NCBI GenBank assembly: GCA_014361165.1
Contig: JACIWD010000136.1
Coordinates: 1-11,508, forward strand
Reading direction: 5' to 3'
Length of the DNA stretch: 11,508 nt
Origin: Candidatus Mnemosynella bozhongmuii
GTDB taxonomy: Archaea; Halobacteriota; Archaeoglobi; Mnemosynellales; Mnemosynellaceae
In this document: one piece after another, positions 1-7,254 of the stretch
How positions within the stretch are numbered: position 1 is the first letter of the stretch
Layout of the letters: the number at the start of each line of letters is the position of its first letter
Notes under the pieces: generated by a model
Seen by the model: the letters and a program-made list of their open reading frames with translations, nothing else
Databases searched by the model: none
Told to the model about the DNA's origin: nothing
Program-made: the position numbers and the translations under genes

Positions 1-1
1 T

Positions 2-1216
2 ACAAGAATCTCATCCCAGATGCTGAAATCTGCTGTCATCTCCGGAATCACCTCATGTGGCTCGGATGTTGTTGATCTCGGATTTGCCCCAACTCCAGCT
101 CTCCAGTACTATGTGAAGAGAAGGGATGAGATCACCGCAGGAGTTATCGTAACCGCAAGCCACAACCCGAGAGAGTACAACGGAATAAAGTTCGTGAATG
201 TGGATGGAACTGAGTTCACAAGAGAGATGGATGAGGAGAGCGAGAGAATTTACATGAGCAGGGAGTTCAGAACTGTGAAGTGGAATGAAGTTGGCTCCGT
301 TTATCATGACAGTGCAACAAGGCTCTATATTGATGGAATAAAGAGCTGTGTGGATGTTGAGAGAATAAAAAAGGAGAATTTTAAAGTTGTTCTTGACTGC
401 GGAAATGGAGCGGGATGTTTCACAAGCCCGGAACTTCTGAGAGAGCTCGACACTCAGCTGATTTCGATAAATTCGCATCCGGATGGCAGATTTCCGCAGA
501 GGGAGCCCGAGCCGGTTGATGAGAACCTCGGGCTTCTGAAGGAGATCGTGAAGCTCTCCTCCGCAGATCTCGGTGTTGCTCATGACGGAGATGCTGACCG
601 CGCAACATTTGTGAATGAGAGAGGCGAGTTCATTCCAGAGGACGTCATTCTCGCCTTTGTGGCAAAGAGATATGTGGAGATGAACGGAGGTGGCATAGTC
701 GTCACTCCTGTCTCGAGCTCGAAAAGGGTTGAGGATGCAGTGAGAGAGGCTGGAGGAGAGGTCATCTACACTGCAGTTGGCTCTCCTGTAGTTGCTCAGG
801 TCATGAAGGAGAAAAATGCTGTTTTCGGCGGAGAGGGGAACGGTGGTCTGATATTTCCAGAGCACCAGCTGGCCAGAGACGGTGCAATGAGTGCTGCGAA
901 GATTCTTGAAATCATGGCTGAAGAGGGAAAACCCATTTCAGAGCTTGTCAGAGGAATTCCGGAGTATTACATGGTGAAGAAGAAGATACCGTGCAGGGAT
1001 AAGATGAGACTCCTTGAAGGTCTAAGAAAGGAATTTCCGGATGCGAATTTTACAGATGGGGCAAGGATAGACTTTAATGATGGGTGGCTCCTCATAAGAC
1101 CTTCCGGAACAGAGCCGATTGCGAGAATTTTCGCAGAGGGTAAAAGCAGGAGAAGAGCTGAAGAGCTTGTGGAGATGGGAATAAGCACTGCGAGAAGAAT
1201 TCTCGGAGAGGGATGA
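2..1216 (+). CDS. glmM: Phosphoglucosamine mutase / phosphohexose mutase family protein, 5' end missing
   Basis: Alpha-D-phosphohexomutase superfamily enzyme, which moves phosphate between C1 and C6 (glucosamine-6-P to glucosamine-1-P if GlmM; mannose or glucose phosphates if ManB/Pgm-like). It acts in the cytoplasm and supplies sugar nucleotides. The reading frame is open from base 2 and starts inside the conserved GRDTR segment (TRISSQ is visible), so the true start lies left of the window. About 404 codons are present of a usual ~450. Visible motifs: the phosphoserine loop TASHNPREYNG (Ser near 158-160), the metal-binding loop DGDADR (about 583-600), the sugar loop GEGNGG (about 832-849) and the phosphate-binding loop RPSGTEP (about 1100-1120). 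All four active-site loops are intact. Its stop overlaps the start of the next gene (ATGA), indicating co-transcription. The family call is firm; the substrate (GlmM versus ManB) is inferred from overall resemblance and could be wrong. Confidence 0.9.
   Translation, partial: TRISSQMLKSAVISGITSCGSDVVDLGFAPTPALQYYVKRRDEITAGVIVTASHNPREYNGIKFVNVDGTEFTREMDEESERIYMSREFRTVKWNEVGSVYHDSATRLYIDGIKSCVDVERIKKENFKVVLDCGNGAGCFTSPELLRELDTQLISINSHPDGRFPQREPEPVDENLGLLKEIVKLSSADLGVAHDGDADRATFVNERGEFIPEDVILAFVAKRYVEMNGGGIVVTPVSSSKRVEDAVREAGGEVIYTAVGSPVVAQVMKEKNAVFGGEGNGGLIFPEHQLARDGAMSAAKILEIMAEEGKPISELVRGIPEYYMVKKKIPCRDKMRLLEGLRKEFPDANFTDGARIDFNDGWLLIRPSGTEPIARIFAEGKSRRRAEELVEMGISTARRILGEG
1205..1208 (+). promoter_or_regulatory. 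Shine-Dalgarno site for the THUMP gene
   Basis: GGAG lies inside the end of the mutase gene. It sits 4 bases before the ATG at 1213 and 7 bases before the in-frame ATG at 1216. The second spacing is the more usual one, so translation may begin at 1216, giving the N-terminus MKYVITTPRG. Confidence 0.5.
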
Positions 1217-2244
1217 TGAAATACGTTATCACAACTCCCAGAGGGGTTGAGAGAATTGCATCCTCTCTTATAAAGGAGAGATTTCCCGAAGTCTCTCTGA
1301 AGGTCTCTCCAGGAGGCTATGAAGGCCTCATTTTAATGGAGAGTGAGAAGGAAATTTCCGTGGAAATTCTTGAAGAGATTCCGGAGATAGAGAAGGTGCT
1401 GAAGATAAAAGAAGAGACAGAAGAACTTAAACCTGAGAGGATAGCGGAGATTTGCGGAAAAGTTGCCGACGAGATTCCTCCCGGCTCTTCTTTTGCGGTT
1501 CGTGTGAAGAGAAGGGGGAAGCACGATTTCACTTCGAAGGACATTGAAAATCTTGCGGGCGCGGAGATTCTGAAGAGGAGAGAGGACCTGAGAGTCAATC
1601 TCAGTGCACCGGATTTCATCGTGAAAGTGGAGATAATAGATCAATGGGCCGGAATCGGAATCATGAGGGGTGAGGAGATTTATAAAAAGAAGATCGGGAA
1701 GAGGGACTCAAGAGAGCTCACAAACAGGATCAGCCTTGTTCAGCTCATTTACGAGGCAAAAGATCCCAGAGGAGTTGAAAGAGTCGCTTCTGCAATAGGA
1801 AGGTCTGCACAGGCTTTTGAGGTCAGAAGACTCATAGTCGTTTTCGACCATCCGGTAAGCTCGGAAATACTTCAGACATTTCTGAGAGGAGTTGAGGATG
1901 GAATCTCTTCGAGGCACGAGATACAGGAAAGGTCATACGGCAGAAGGGTTCAGAAAGTTCCTGTTCTCGTCTACGAGCTTTATCAGCTTCTGAGAGATAT
2001 CAGAAGAGATGAGAACCTCATTATAATTACGGATCCGAGAGGAAGGAGGATTGAGGATGTGAGAGAGGAGCTGAAGAGAAGAATCGAGGATTCTCGAGAG
2101 ATCTTCATTTTCAACGGTTCAAACAGAGGGATACCCAGCGGATGTTTCAGATTTGCTGATTTTGTTCTCGATCTCGCTCCGCACATAACCTATTCAACCG
2201 ATCAGGCAATCACAGCATCGGTGATCTCCCTGTTAAACCTCTGA
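1213..2244 (+). CDS. THUMP-domain protein with SPOUT-like C-terminal domain, predicted RNA methyltransferase
   Basis: Predicted RNA-binding protein, probably a tRNA or rRNA methyltransferase of the archaeal THUMP-plus-SPOUT group (COG1818-like). The N-terminal half (about residues 75-160) looks like a THUMP domain: a basic strand FAVRVKRRGKHDF, a helix, then strands ending VKVEIIDQWAGIGI. THUMP domains bind the 3' acceptor end of tRNAs. The C-terminal half (about 165-343) resembles a SPOUT alpha/beta-knot fold: strands LIVVFDHP and LIIITDPRG, and a C-terminal stretch with FIFNGSNRGIPSG, FADFVLDLAP and ITYSTDQAI, which could form the cofactor knot. No Rossmann-type SAM motif is present. It overlaps the upstream mutase by 4 bases, or abuts it if the second ATG is used. 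Its 3' end overlaps the convergent MFS gene by 35 bases. The target nucleotide is unknown and the methyltransferase activity is inferred from fold resemblance only. Confidence 0.75.
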   Translation: MMKYVITTPRGVERIASSLIKERFPEVSLKVSPGGYEGLILMESEKEISVEILEEIPEIEKVLKIKEETEELKPERIAEICGKVADEIPPGSSFAVRVKRRGKHDFTSKDIENLAGAEILKRREDLRVNLSAPDFIVKVEIIDQWAGIGIMRGEEIYKKKIGKRDSRELTNRISLVQLIYEAKDPRGVERVASAIGRSAQAFEVRRLIVVFDHPVSSEILQTFLRGVEDGISSRHEIQERSYGRRVQKVPVLVYELYQLLRDIRRDENLIIITDPRGRRIEDVREELKRRIEDSREIFIFNGSNRGIPSGCFRFADFVLDLAPHITYSTDQAITASVISLLNL

Positions 2245-3391
2245 GGATTGGAGGAATCGATAGAATCAGAATTGCGAGTCCGGAAATCAGAAGGGCGTAG
2301 GAGATTGAGAAGGCGTCTGCGAGATGCATGAAGGCAACTGTTCCAACTGCTGAACCCAGAGAACCCATGCTGCCTCTCAGACCCATTGCAGTTCCTCTCT
2401 CGCTCTCCCCGGTTGAATCTGCAACAATCGAGAAAACAACCGGAAGATAGATTCCAACTCCAAGTCCCCATATTGCGGAGAGTATGAGTATTGCTGTGAA
2501 GCTCTTCGTCATCGAAACCAGAACTATTGACGCTCCGGTGGAGAGTGCGCAGAGAAGAAGGATGAGAACTCTCTTTGGAGACTCCACCAGAGGTTTTGTG
2601 AACAGCCTTATAACGGTGGAGACCCCCATCCTCACGGAGGTTGCAACTCCTATGAGGAATGAGGAGAGGCCTATTTCAGAAAGATAGAGCGGAAGAAGGG
2701 AGGCACCGAGGCCGAAGCTCATGAACATGATGAAGGAGATGTAGGATGCTATGAAAATCTCTCTCTTCCTCATCAGTTTTAATGCCTCTCCGAGCGATTT
2801 CAGGCCGAGAACCGCGATTTTCCTGATCCCGTGAACCCTTCTTTCAACCTTCATCCTTCTTCTCAGAATCACTGCGAAGATGAGCGATGAGAGTGAGAGA
2901 AGGAAGAGAGCGATGAAAAGGGGAAGCATGCCGAAGAGATCTCTGAGCTTTCCTCCAAATGGCGGTCCGAGAAACCATCCGAGTCCCATGAAGAAGGTGT
3001 AGAGATGAAGAGGGCCCCTGAATTTGGTGATGAGCGAAGGAGATGTCACCCATGTCACAGAATGCCCTATCCCGAGAAGAGCCTGGGCGATGAAGAGAGA
3101 GGCTGGATGACGAAGAGAGAGGAGATAGAAGAATGGTGAGATCAGCATGGAGATTGCACCCATCAAGATTATTCGATCATCGCCGAGAGCATCGGAGAGA
3201 GAGCCTATGGGAATCCTCATTATCACCTGAACTATGTAGTAGGTGAAGACAACATAACCTATGAGCTCAAGAGACAAACCGCTCTCCTGAGCAAAAAGAG
3301 GAATGTAGGGAAGCATCATGCTGACCGCAACTGATGAGATTCCGGCGAACAGAGTTAAAATTAGGGACTCTCTTCCCATCACCTTTCTCAT
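2210..3391 (-). CDS. MFS (major facilitator superfamily) transporter
   Basis: Integral membrane secondary transporter of 393 residues, a normal length for a 12-helix MFS carrier. Long hydrophobic segments alternate with short basic loops throughout. The MFS motif A pattern is visible in the first cytoplasmic loop (GSLSDALGDD, about residues 63-72), and a central hydrophilic linker rich in Arg/Lys (about residues 175-195) separates two six-helix halves, with a second loop KPLVESPKR in the C-terminal half. It most resembles DHA1/drug-efflux-like carriers, but the substrate cannot be read from sequence. The start ATG overlaps the sepS stop as ATGA, so it is the last gene of a minus-strand operon and probably translationally coupled. 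A second ATG five codons later is a possible alternative start. The last 35 bases overlap the convergent THUMP gene in antisense. Confidence 0.9.
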   Translation of the reverse strand: MRKVMGRESLILTLFAGISSVAVSMMLPYIPLFAQESGLSLELIGYVVFTYYIVQVIMRIPIGSLSDALGDDRIILMGAISMLISPFFYLLSLRHPASLFIAQALLGIGHSVTWVTSPSLITKFRGPLHLYTFFMGLGWFLGPPFGGKLRDLFGMLPLFIALFLLSLSSLIFAVILRRRMKVERRVHGIRKIAVLGLKSLGEALKLMRKREIFIASYISFIMFMSFGLGASLLPLYLSEIGLSSFLIGVATSVRMGVSTVIRLFTKPLVESPKRVLILLLCALSTGASIVLVSMTKSFTAILILSAIWGLGVGIYLPVVFSIVADSTGESERGTAMGLRGSMGSLGSAVGTVAFMHLADAFSISYALLISGLAILILSIPPILRGLTGRSPML

Positions 3392-4998
3392 CCCAGAATC
3401 TCAACCTTGGAGCTGAGAAAAGCAGGTCCCCTGACATCTATTTTCTTTTTCCTTCCGGTGATGTATCTCTGAACATGCTGCGGAACCTCGACATTTATGT
3501 CTCCGGGAGACCTCACAACCCGAACTCTGTGAGTCAGACTCTCACCTCTGAGAGCAGCTTTCTCAAATATCGCTGAAGCCTCGTTTGCAAAAGCTTCAGC
3601 AAAGACAATTCCTGTGGAGACACCTTTCCTGAAATACTCCTCATATTTCGAAGTCCTCGGAACCGCAATTATTGAGCCATCGACCACAAGAATTTCGTTG
3701 AATGCAGCAGGTCCCGCAAGCTTCACGTTCTCTGATTCGAGTATGCTGACCTTCACCTCTCTCTCAAAAAGCTCTCCTCTCCAGACCTCAAATTCACATG
3801 GCCCCATCTCATCGCGATATTTCAGAAAACCTTGATAGATTGAGGAAGCTATTTCCTCTCCCTCTCTGCTCATCGGAGTCAGCTTCAACTTCAGCGAGCA
3901 TGCAATTTCTCTGTCGCTCATCTTCCATTCTCCATAGAACTGGGGATAGACAAGCTCCCTGACATCTGAATAGCCGTAGAGGATCATCGCAAGCCTCTCG
4001 ACACCCAGTCCCAGATTCATCACGGGATATGGTATTTCATAGTGAGAGAGAGCAGTCGGGGAATATATTCCGAAGGTTGCTATCTCCACCCAGCCGTCAG
4101 AATATTTTGTGCTGCTACCCTCAAGCTCTGGATGATATGCAAATACCTCTGTTTGCGTTCCAGGAATGTAATATTTCGACCTCTTCTCATCCTCTCTGAA
4201 CTTGAAGTCTTCAAAACCAAATTGAGAGAGGAGGGCTTCCGCAACAGCCTTTCCGTCATCCACATTAACTTCCTCATCCATCAAAACACATGAAGCAGAG
4301 AAATATGACATCAGTCTTGTTGCATCCTCTGACTGTTCTCTTCTGAAGCATCTGTCTATTGAGAAGAGCTTTACAGGCAGCTCCATTTTCCACCAGAGGC
4401 TCTGAAGAGTCAGGAACCATCCGGACGTCATGTGGCTTCTGAGCGTTGTTCTCGTCGCCTCGGGAATCATCTCCCTGAATTCGGGAAAGACCTCATCGAT
4501 AATCCTCATCCCAATTTCATCGCTTTCATTCAGAGCTCTTCCTATTTCGTAAGCAAGGTCATCTCCTGAAAATTCTCCTTTTTTATACTCGTGAAGCTTT
4601 CTTCTCAGATTTTCAATTTCCTCATCAGCAACCTTTCTCCCGAGAATTCTCTCAATTTCTCTCCTCTTCTCCTCGCTCATCCCCACATCAGGTCTCGGGA
4701 GACCTGCAAGATAGAAGCATCTATCGAGAACAGCATCAGCCTCTTTCCCAAACTGTCTCCTCACATCAATTTCCTCTATGAAAACCGGATTCACAACCTC
4801 TGAAAATCCCATTCTGAGATAGGCCTCTCTGAGCCTCTGAATTGTCTCGAAAAGAGGATGCTCCTTTCCAACCCTTATCCTCTTCCTCGGATACCTTCTG
4901 TTAACATTCTCCTCTCTGAGGATCTCCCTGCTCTTAAGCCATGCCGAGACGAAATCTGATTCTGCAAGCTTTTTCCATTCCTCTGGATTGAAACGCAT
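3388..4998 (-). CDS. sepS: O-phosphoserine--tRNA(Cys) ligase (SepRS)
   Basis: Class II aminoacyl-tRNA synthetase that charges tRNA(Cys) with O-phosphoserine; SepCysS then converts Sep-tRNA(Cys) to Cys-tRNA(Cys). It acts in the cytoplasm as a tetramer and normally occurs in archaea lacking, or supplementing, CysRS. The length of 536 residues is typical. Class II motif 2 is around LFSIDRCFRREQ (residues 211-222) and motif 3 is NLGLGVERLAMI (328-339). Residues H189, T191, S234 and S236 (in RSHMTSGW and MSYFSAS) correspond, at a constant offset of three, to the phosphate-binding residues I recall from the Archaeoglobus fulgidus enzyme structure. The C-terminal ~150 residues should be the anticodon-binding domain. 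The start follows the upstream stop by 9 bases with a weak GAGG Shine-Dalgarno site. The partner gene pscS is not in the window. It is the third gene of a four-gene operon. Confidence 0.97.
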   Translation of the reverse strand: MRFNPEEWKKLAESDFVSAWLKSREILREENVNRRYPRKRIRVGKEHPLFETIQRLREAYLRMGFSEVVNPVFIEEIDVRRQFGKEADAVLDRCFYLAGLPRPDVGMSEEKRREIERILGRKVADEEIENLRRKLHEYKKGEFSGDDLAYEIGRALNESDEIGMRIIDEVFPEFREMIPEATRTTLRSHMTSGWFLTLQSLWWKMELPVKLFSIDRCFRREQSEDATRLMSYFSASCVLMDEEVNVDDGKAVAEALLSQFGFEDFKFREDEKRSKYYIPGTQTEVFAYHPELEGSSTKYSDGWVEIATFGIYSPTALSHYEIPYPVMNLGLGVERLAMILYGYSDVRELVYPQFYGEWKMSDREIACSLKLKLTPMSREGEEIASSIYQGFLKYRDEMGPCEFEVWRGELFEREVKVSILESENVKLAGPAAFNEILVVDGSIIAVPRTSKYEEYFRKGVSTGIVFAEAFANEASAIFEKAALRGESLTHRVRVVRSPGDINVEVPQHVQRYITGRKKKIDVRGPAFLSSKVEILG

Positions 4999-5007
4999 TT
5001 AAATCCC

Positions 5008-5469
5008 TCATTTCACGGTAATTTTGAATCCCTTTCTTCTTGCAAGCTCTTCAAGCTCTTCCTTAACCCTTTCATAATCAAACTCCTCATCATGAATTCC
5101 GAATGCATAGATTTTCCCTTTTTTCGTCTTTATAGTAATCCTCGGTCTCAGAGCAAAAAGAGGAATTTTTCTTGCATCCTTCTTTCTGCTACCGCCAAAG
5201 AGAATAACTTCCTCTATTTCCTCATATTTCAGAACCCTTTCCTCATCAGCTATTTCTCTTGCTCTTTTGAGACCCTCAACAGAGATAGCAATCCTCATCC
5301 TTTTTGCAATTCTCTTGGGTATCTTCATTGCCATGGTCACGAGAGTGTGTCTTCCGTAATAGAGAAGGAGGACATCATCCTCTCTGAAGAATACCTCGCA
5401 AAGCTGAACCGGCATTGTGCTTGTAAGAGCATAGTGAATCCAGGATACAACCCCATTTTCTTCACTCAT
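5008..5469 (-). CDS. Hypothetical small protein, possibly PH-like fold
   Basis: 153-residue soluble protein that I do not recognise by name. It shows a run of predicted beta strands (CEVFFREDDVLLLYYG; then YEEIEEVILFGG; then PRITIKTKKGKIYAFGI) and a C-terminal amphipathic helix (YERVKEELEELARRKG). Strands closed by one C-terminal helix resemble bacterial/archaeal PH-like domains; this is a fold guess, not a functional call. A basic segment (KIPKRIAKRMR) lies near residues 48-60. There is no signal peptide, no clear membrane helix and no catalytic motif. Its start overlaps the stop of the zinc-ribbon membrane protein as ATGA, and sepS begins 9 bases after its own stop, so it is in the middle of the operon. 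Co-transcription with a membrane protein suggests that the two work together. Confidence 0.75.
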   Translation of the reverse strand: MSEENGVVSWIHYALTSTMPVQLCEVFFREDDVLLLYYGRHTLVTMAMKIPKRIAKRMRIAISVEGLKRAREIADEERVLKYEEIEEVILFGGSRKKDARKIPLFALRPRITIKTKKGKIYAFGIHDEEFDYERVKEELEELARRKGFKITVK

Positions 5470-5981
5470 TTCCTCTCTCTCCTCCTTCTCTCAGCTCTGG
5501 TCATCCTTCTTCTCTCTGAGGGCTTGACTGTAGCCCTGTATAAATATGCGAGCATACCCAGGAACATGAGGGCAGAAAGAAGATAATTGCCACCTCTCAA
5601 GAAATATATTCCGAAAACGAGACCGATAAATGCCATGATGAGATTGAATCTTCTGAGATATACCTGTTTGGAATATGCCTTTATGAATTTATCCTTCAGA
5701 CTTCTCGCACCGCCCTTCTTCTGAGATTCAATCACAAGTCCCTCTTTTCCCTTCACCGCTATTTTATTCCAGTCATCAAATTCCATGTGCTTTCCAACAA
5801 GGTCCTTATCCTCTGACTCGATGAGCTTCATTGTTATCCCGCTGGTCCTGAGCCATTTTGAGTTGCAGTTTGAGCAAACTATGATGTTTCTCTCCTCTAT
5901 TTCGAGAGATCGTGGAGCCCTGCAAACCGGACATTTCGGGATGAGCTTATTTATGGCTCTTTTTCTCACATCCTCAGCCAT
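5466..5981 (-). CDS. Zinc-ribbon membrane protein of unknown function
   Basis: 171-residue protein. An N-terminal zinc ribbon is seen as C17-x2-C20 and C36-x2-C39 (CPVC and CSNC). A soluble middle region of about 65 residues follows. Two membrane helices come next at about residues 113-129 (FNLIMAFIGLVFGIYFL) and 133-151 (NYLLSALMFLGMLAYLYRA). The tail is very basic (KPSERRRMTRAERRRRERK) and by the positive-inside rule should be cytoplasmic. With two helices, both ends would then be cytoplasmic, placing the ribbon inside the cell. I do not recognise the family. It is the first gene of the sepS operon, read from the divergent TATA element, with a GAGGAG Shine-Dalgarno site 5 bases before the ATG. 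It is coupled to the PH-like protein by a 4-base overlap. The basic tail could contact RNA, ribosomes or lipid head groups; this is speculative. Confidence 0.8.
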   Translation of the reverse strand: MAEDVRKRAINKLIPKCPVCRAPRSLEIEERNIIVCSNCNSKWLRTSGITMKLIESEDKDLVGKHMEFDDWNKIAVKGKEGLVIESQKKGGARSLKDKFIKAYSKQVYLRRFNLIMAFIGLVFGIYFLRGGNYLLSALMFLGMLAYLYRATVKPSERRRMTRAERRRRERK

Positions 5982-5986
5982 CTTAT

Positions 5987-5992
5987 CTCCTC
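5987..5992 (-). promoter_or_regulatory. Shine-Dalgarno site for the zinc-ribbon membrane protein
   Basis: GAGGAG on the minus strand lies 5 bases before the ATG at 5981. The transcript expected from the TATA element at 6012-6025 would begin close to this site, giving a very short leader. Confidence 0.65.
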
Positions 5993-6011
5993 AGAAGGAT
6001 TTTTGAATCAC

Positions 6012-6025
6012 CCTTATATTTAAGG
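6012..6025. promoter_or_regulatory. Bidirectional near-palindromic TATA element
   Basis: CCTTATATTTAAGG has outer arms CCTTA/TAAGG that are exact inverted repeats, so both strands show a good archaeal TATA box (TTATATTT on plus, TTAAATATAA on minus). The centre is about 26 bases from expected transcription starts near 6044 (tgt, plus) and 5992 (zinc-ribbon operon, minus). The intergenic region is only 73 bases, so one element probably serves both directions. Confidence 0.65.
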
Positions 6026-6045
6026 CTCATGTAATTATCTCTTTC

Positions 6046-6053
6046 GGTGATCC
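6046..6053 (+). promoter_or_regulatory. Strong Shine-Dalgarno site for tgt
   Basis: GGTGATCC is an eight-base perfect complement to the conserved 3' end of archaeal 16S rRNA (GGATCACC). It lies just before the ATG at 6055 and fixes that start. Confidence 0.75.
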
Positions 6054-6054
6054 A

Positions 6055-7254
6055 ATGAATCTGAAATTCGAGATAGAAGCCGAGGACGGAAGAGCAAGAT
6101 GTGGAAGAGTCAGGATGAGAAGGGGTGAATTTCACACTCCTGCATTTCTTCCCGTGGCGACACTTGGAACAGTGCGGGCTCTTGATTCGAGAGACCTTGA
6201 AGAGCTCGGAGTGGAGATAATAATTGCGAACACACTTCACCTTCACATCAGACCGGGGGATGAGCTGATAAGGAAGCTTGGAGGTCTCCACAGATTCATG
6301 AAGTTCGACGGGATAATAGCAACAGACTCAGGAGGCTTTCAGGCTTTCTCCCTCGGGGACGGAAAGGAACATGGAGTCGGGAAAATTGCTGATAACATAT
6401 TTCTTGAGGGTTTCAGAGGAGGAGAATACAGGGGGGAGAGATTCGCATTCATAGATGATGAAGGGATAAGCTTCAAGCACCCTCTCACCGGAGAGAGAGT
6501 CAGACTGACTCCAGAACTTTCGATGAGAATTCAGAGAAATCTCGGCTCGGACATAACATTCGCTCTTGACGAATGCACATCTCCTCTGGCTGATAGAGAA
6601 TACACCGAGAGAGCTCTTGAGAAGAGTCACAGGTGGTTTCTCGAATGTCTGAAGTACAGGAATGAGGAGCAGGAATTCTTTGGAATAGTTCAGGGAGGAG
6701 AATACAGAGATCTGAGGGAGAAATCTGCAAGATTTCTCTCACAATTTGAGCTCTCAGGCTACGGAATAGGAGGTTCGCTCGGGAAGAGCAAAAGTGACAT
6801 GCTGAGAATTCTTGAGTGGGTTATCCCGATTCTTCCCGAAGACAGGCCGAGACATCTCCTGGGCATTGGTGGCGTTGAGGACATCTTCAACTGCGTGGAA
6901 AGAGGAATTGACATGTTTGACTGTGTTTCACCGACAAGATGGGCAAGAAGAGGTCATCTCTACATAACTCCTTCAGCAGGAGGAACACCGGAGAATAAAT
7001 TCAGGATGAACATAGAGAACTCAAAATTCAGAGAGGATGAGTCTCCGATTGATGAGAGCTGCAGCTGTTTTGTCTGCAGGAATTATTCAAGAGCATATCT
7101 GAGACATCTTTATGTCTCAAAGGAGCTTGCATATTTCAGGCTTGCATCATATCACAACCTTCATTTCGTTCTCAGGCTGATGGAAGAAATAAGAAAGGCG
7201 ATTGAAGAAGGAAGATTCCTTGAACTGAAAATGGAGTGGCTCGGATATTCATGA
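6055..7254 (+). CDS. tgt: Bacterial-type tRNA-guanine transglycosylase (queuine tRNA-ribosyltransferase family)
   Basis: Exchanges guanine for a 7-deazaguanine base in tRNA. In the bacterial/eukaryotic family the site is G34 of GUN anticodons (preQ1 or queuine); archaeal TgtA instead acts at position 15. The 399-residue length without a C-terminal PUA domain, and the sequence throughout, place it with the bacterial/eukaryotic family. Visible residues: general acid/base D91 (TDSGGFQ), D172 (LDEC), Q213 (GIVQGG), nucleophile D289 (RGIDMFDCV), and a complete zinc site C336, C338, C341, H367 with the usual spacing. Oddities: the pocket loop reads GIGGSLGK (237-244) rather than bacterial GGL-x-VGE, putting Gly243 where preQ1-specific enzymes have Val. 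An extra segment of about 30 residues (about 101-133) lies before the GISFKHPLTGE strand. Both features recall the Chlamydia TGT, reported to use queuine. Start fixed by a strong Shine-Dalgarno site. It is transcribed alone, divergent from the sepS operon. Confidence 0.93.
   Translation: MNLKFEIEAEDGRARCGRVRMRRGEFHTPAFLPVATLGTVRALDSRDLEELGVEIIIANTLHLHIRPGDELIRKLGGLHRFMKFDGIIATDSGGFQAFSLGDGKEHGVGKIADNIFLEGFRGGEYRGERFAFIDDEGISFKHPLTGERVRLTPELSMRIQRNLGSDITFALDECTSPLADREYTERALEKSHRWFLECLKYRNEEQEFFGIVQGGEYRDLREKSARFLSQFELSGYGIGGSLGKSKSDMLRILEWVIPILPEDRPRHLLGIGGVEDIFNCVERGIDMFDCVSPTRWARRGHLYITPSAGGTPENKFRMNIENSKFREDESPIDESCSCFVCRNYSRAYLRHLYVSKELAYFRLASYHNLHFVLRLMEEIRKAIEEGRFLELKMEWLGYS

Noticed and set aside
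53..865. Long minus-strand ORF (270 codons) opposite the mutase gene
   Set aside because: It is antisense to a gene with all four phosphohexomutase motifs, its translation shows no recognisable domain, and it is a typical shadow in purine-rich coding sequence.
5092..5586. Plus-strand ORF (164 codons) opposite the PH-like and zinc-ribbon genes
   Set aside because: The minus-strand genes have coupled starts, Shine-Dalgarno sites, a CxxC ribbon and membrane helices. The plus-strand translation has no coherent features.
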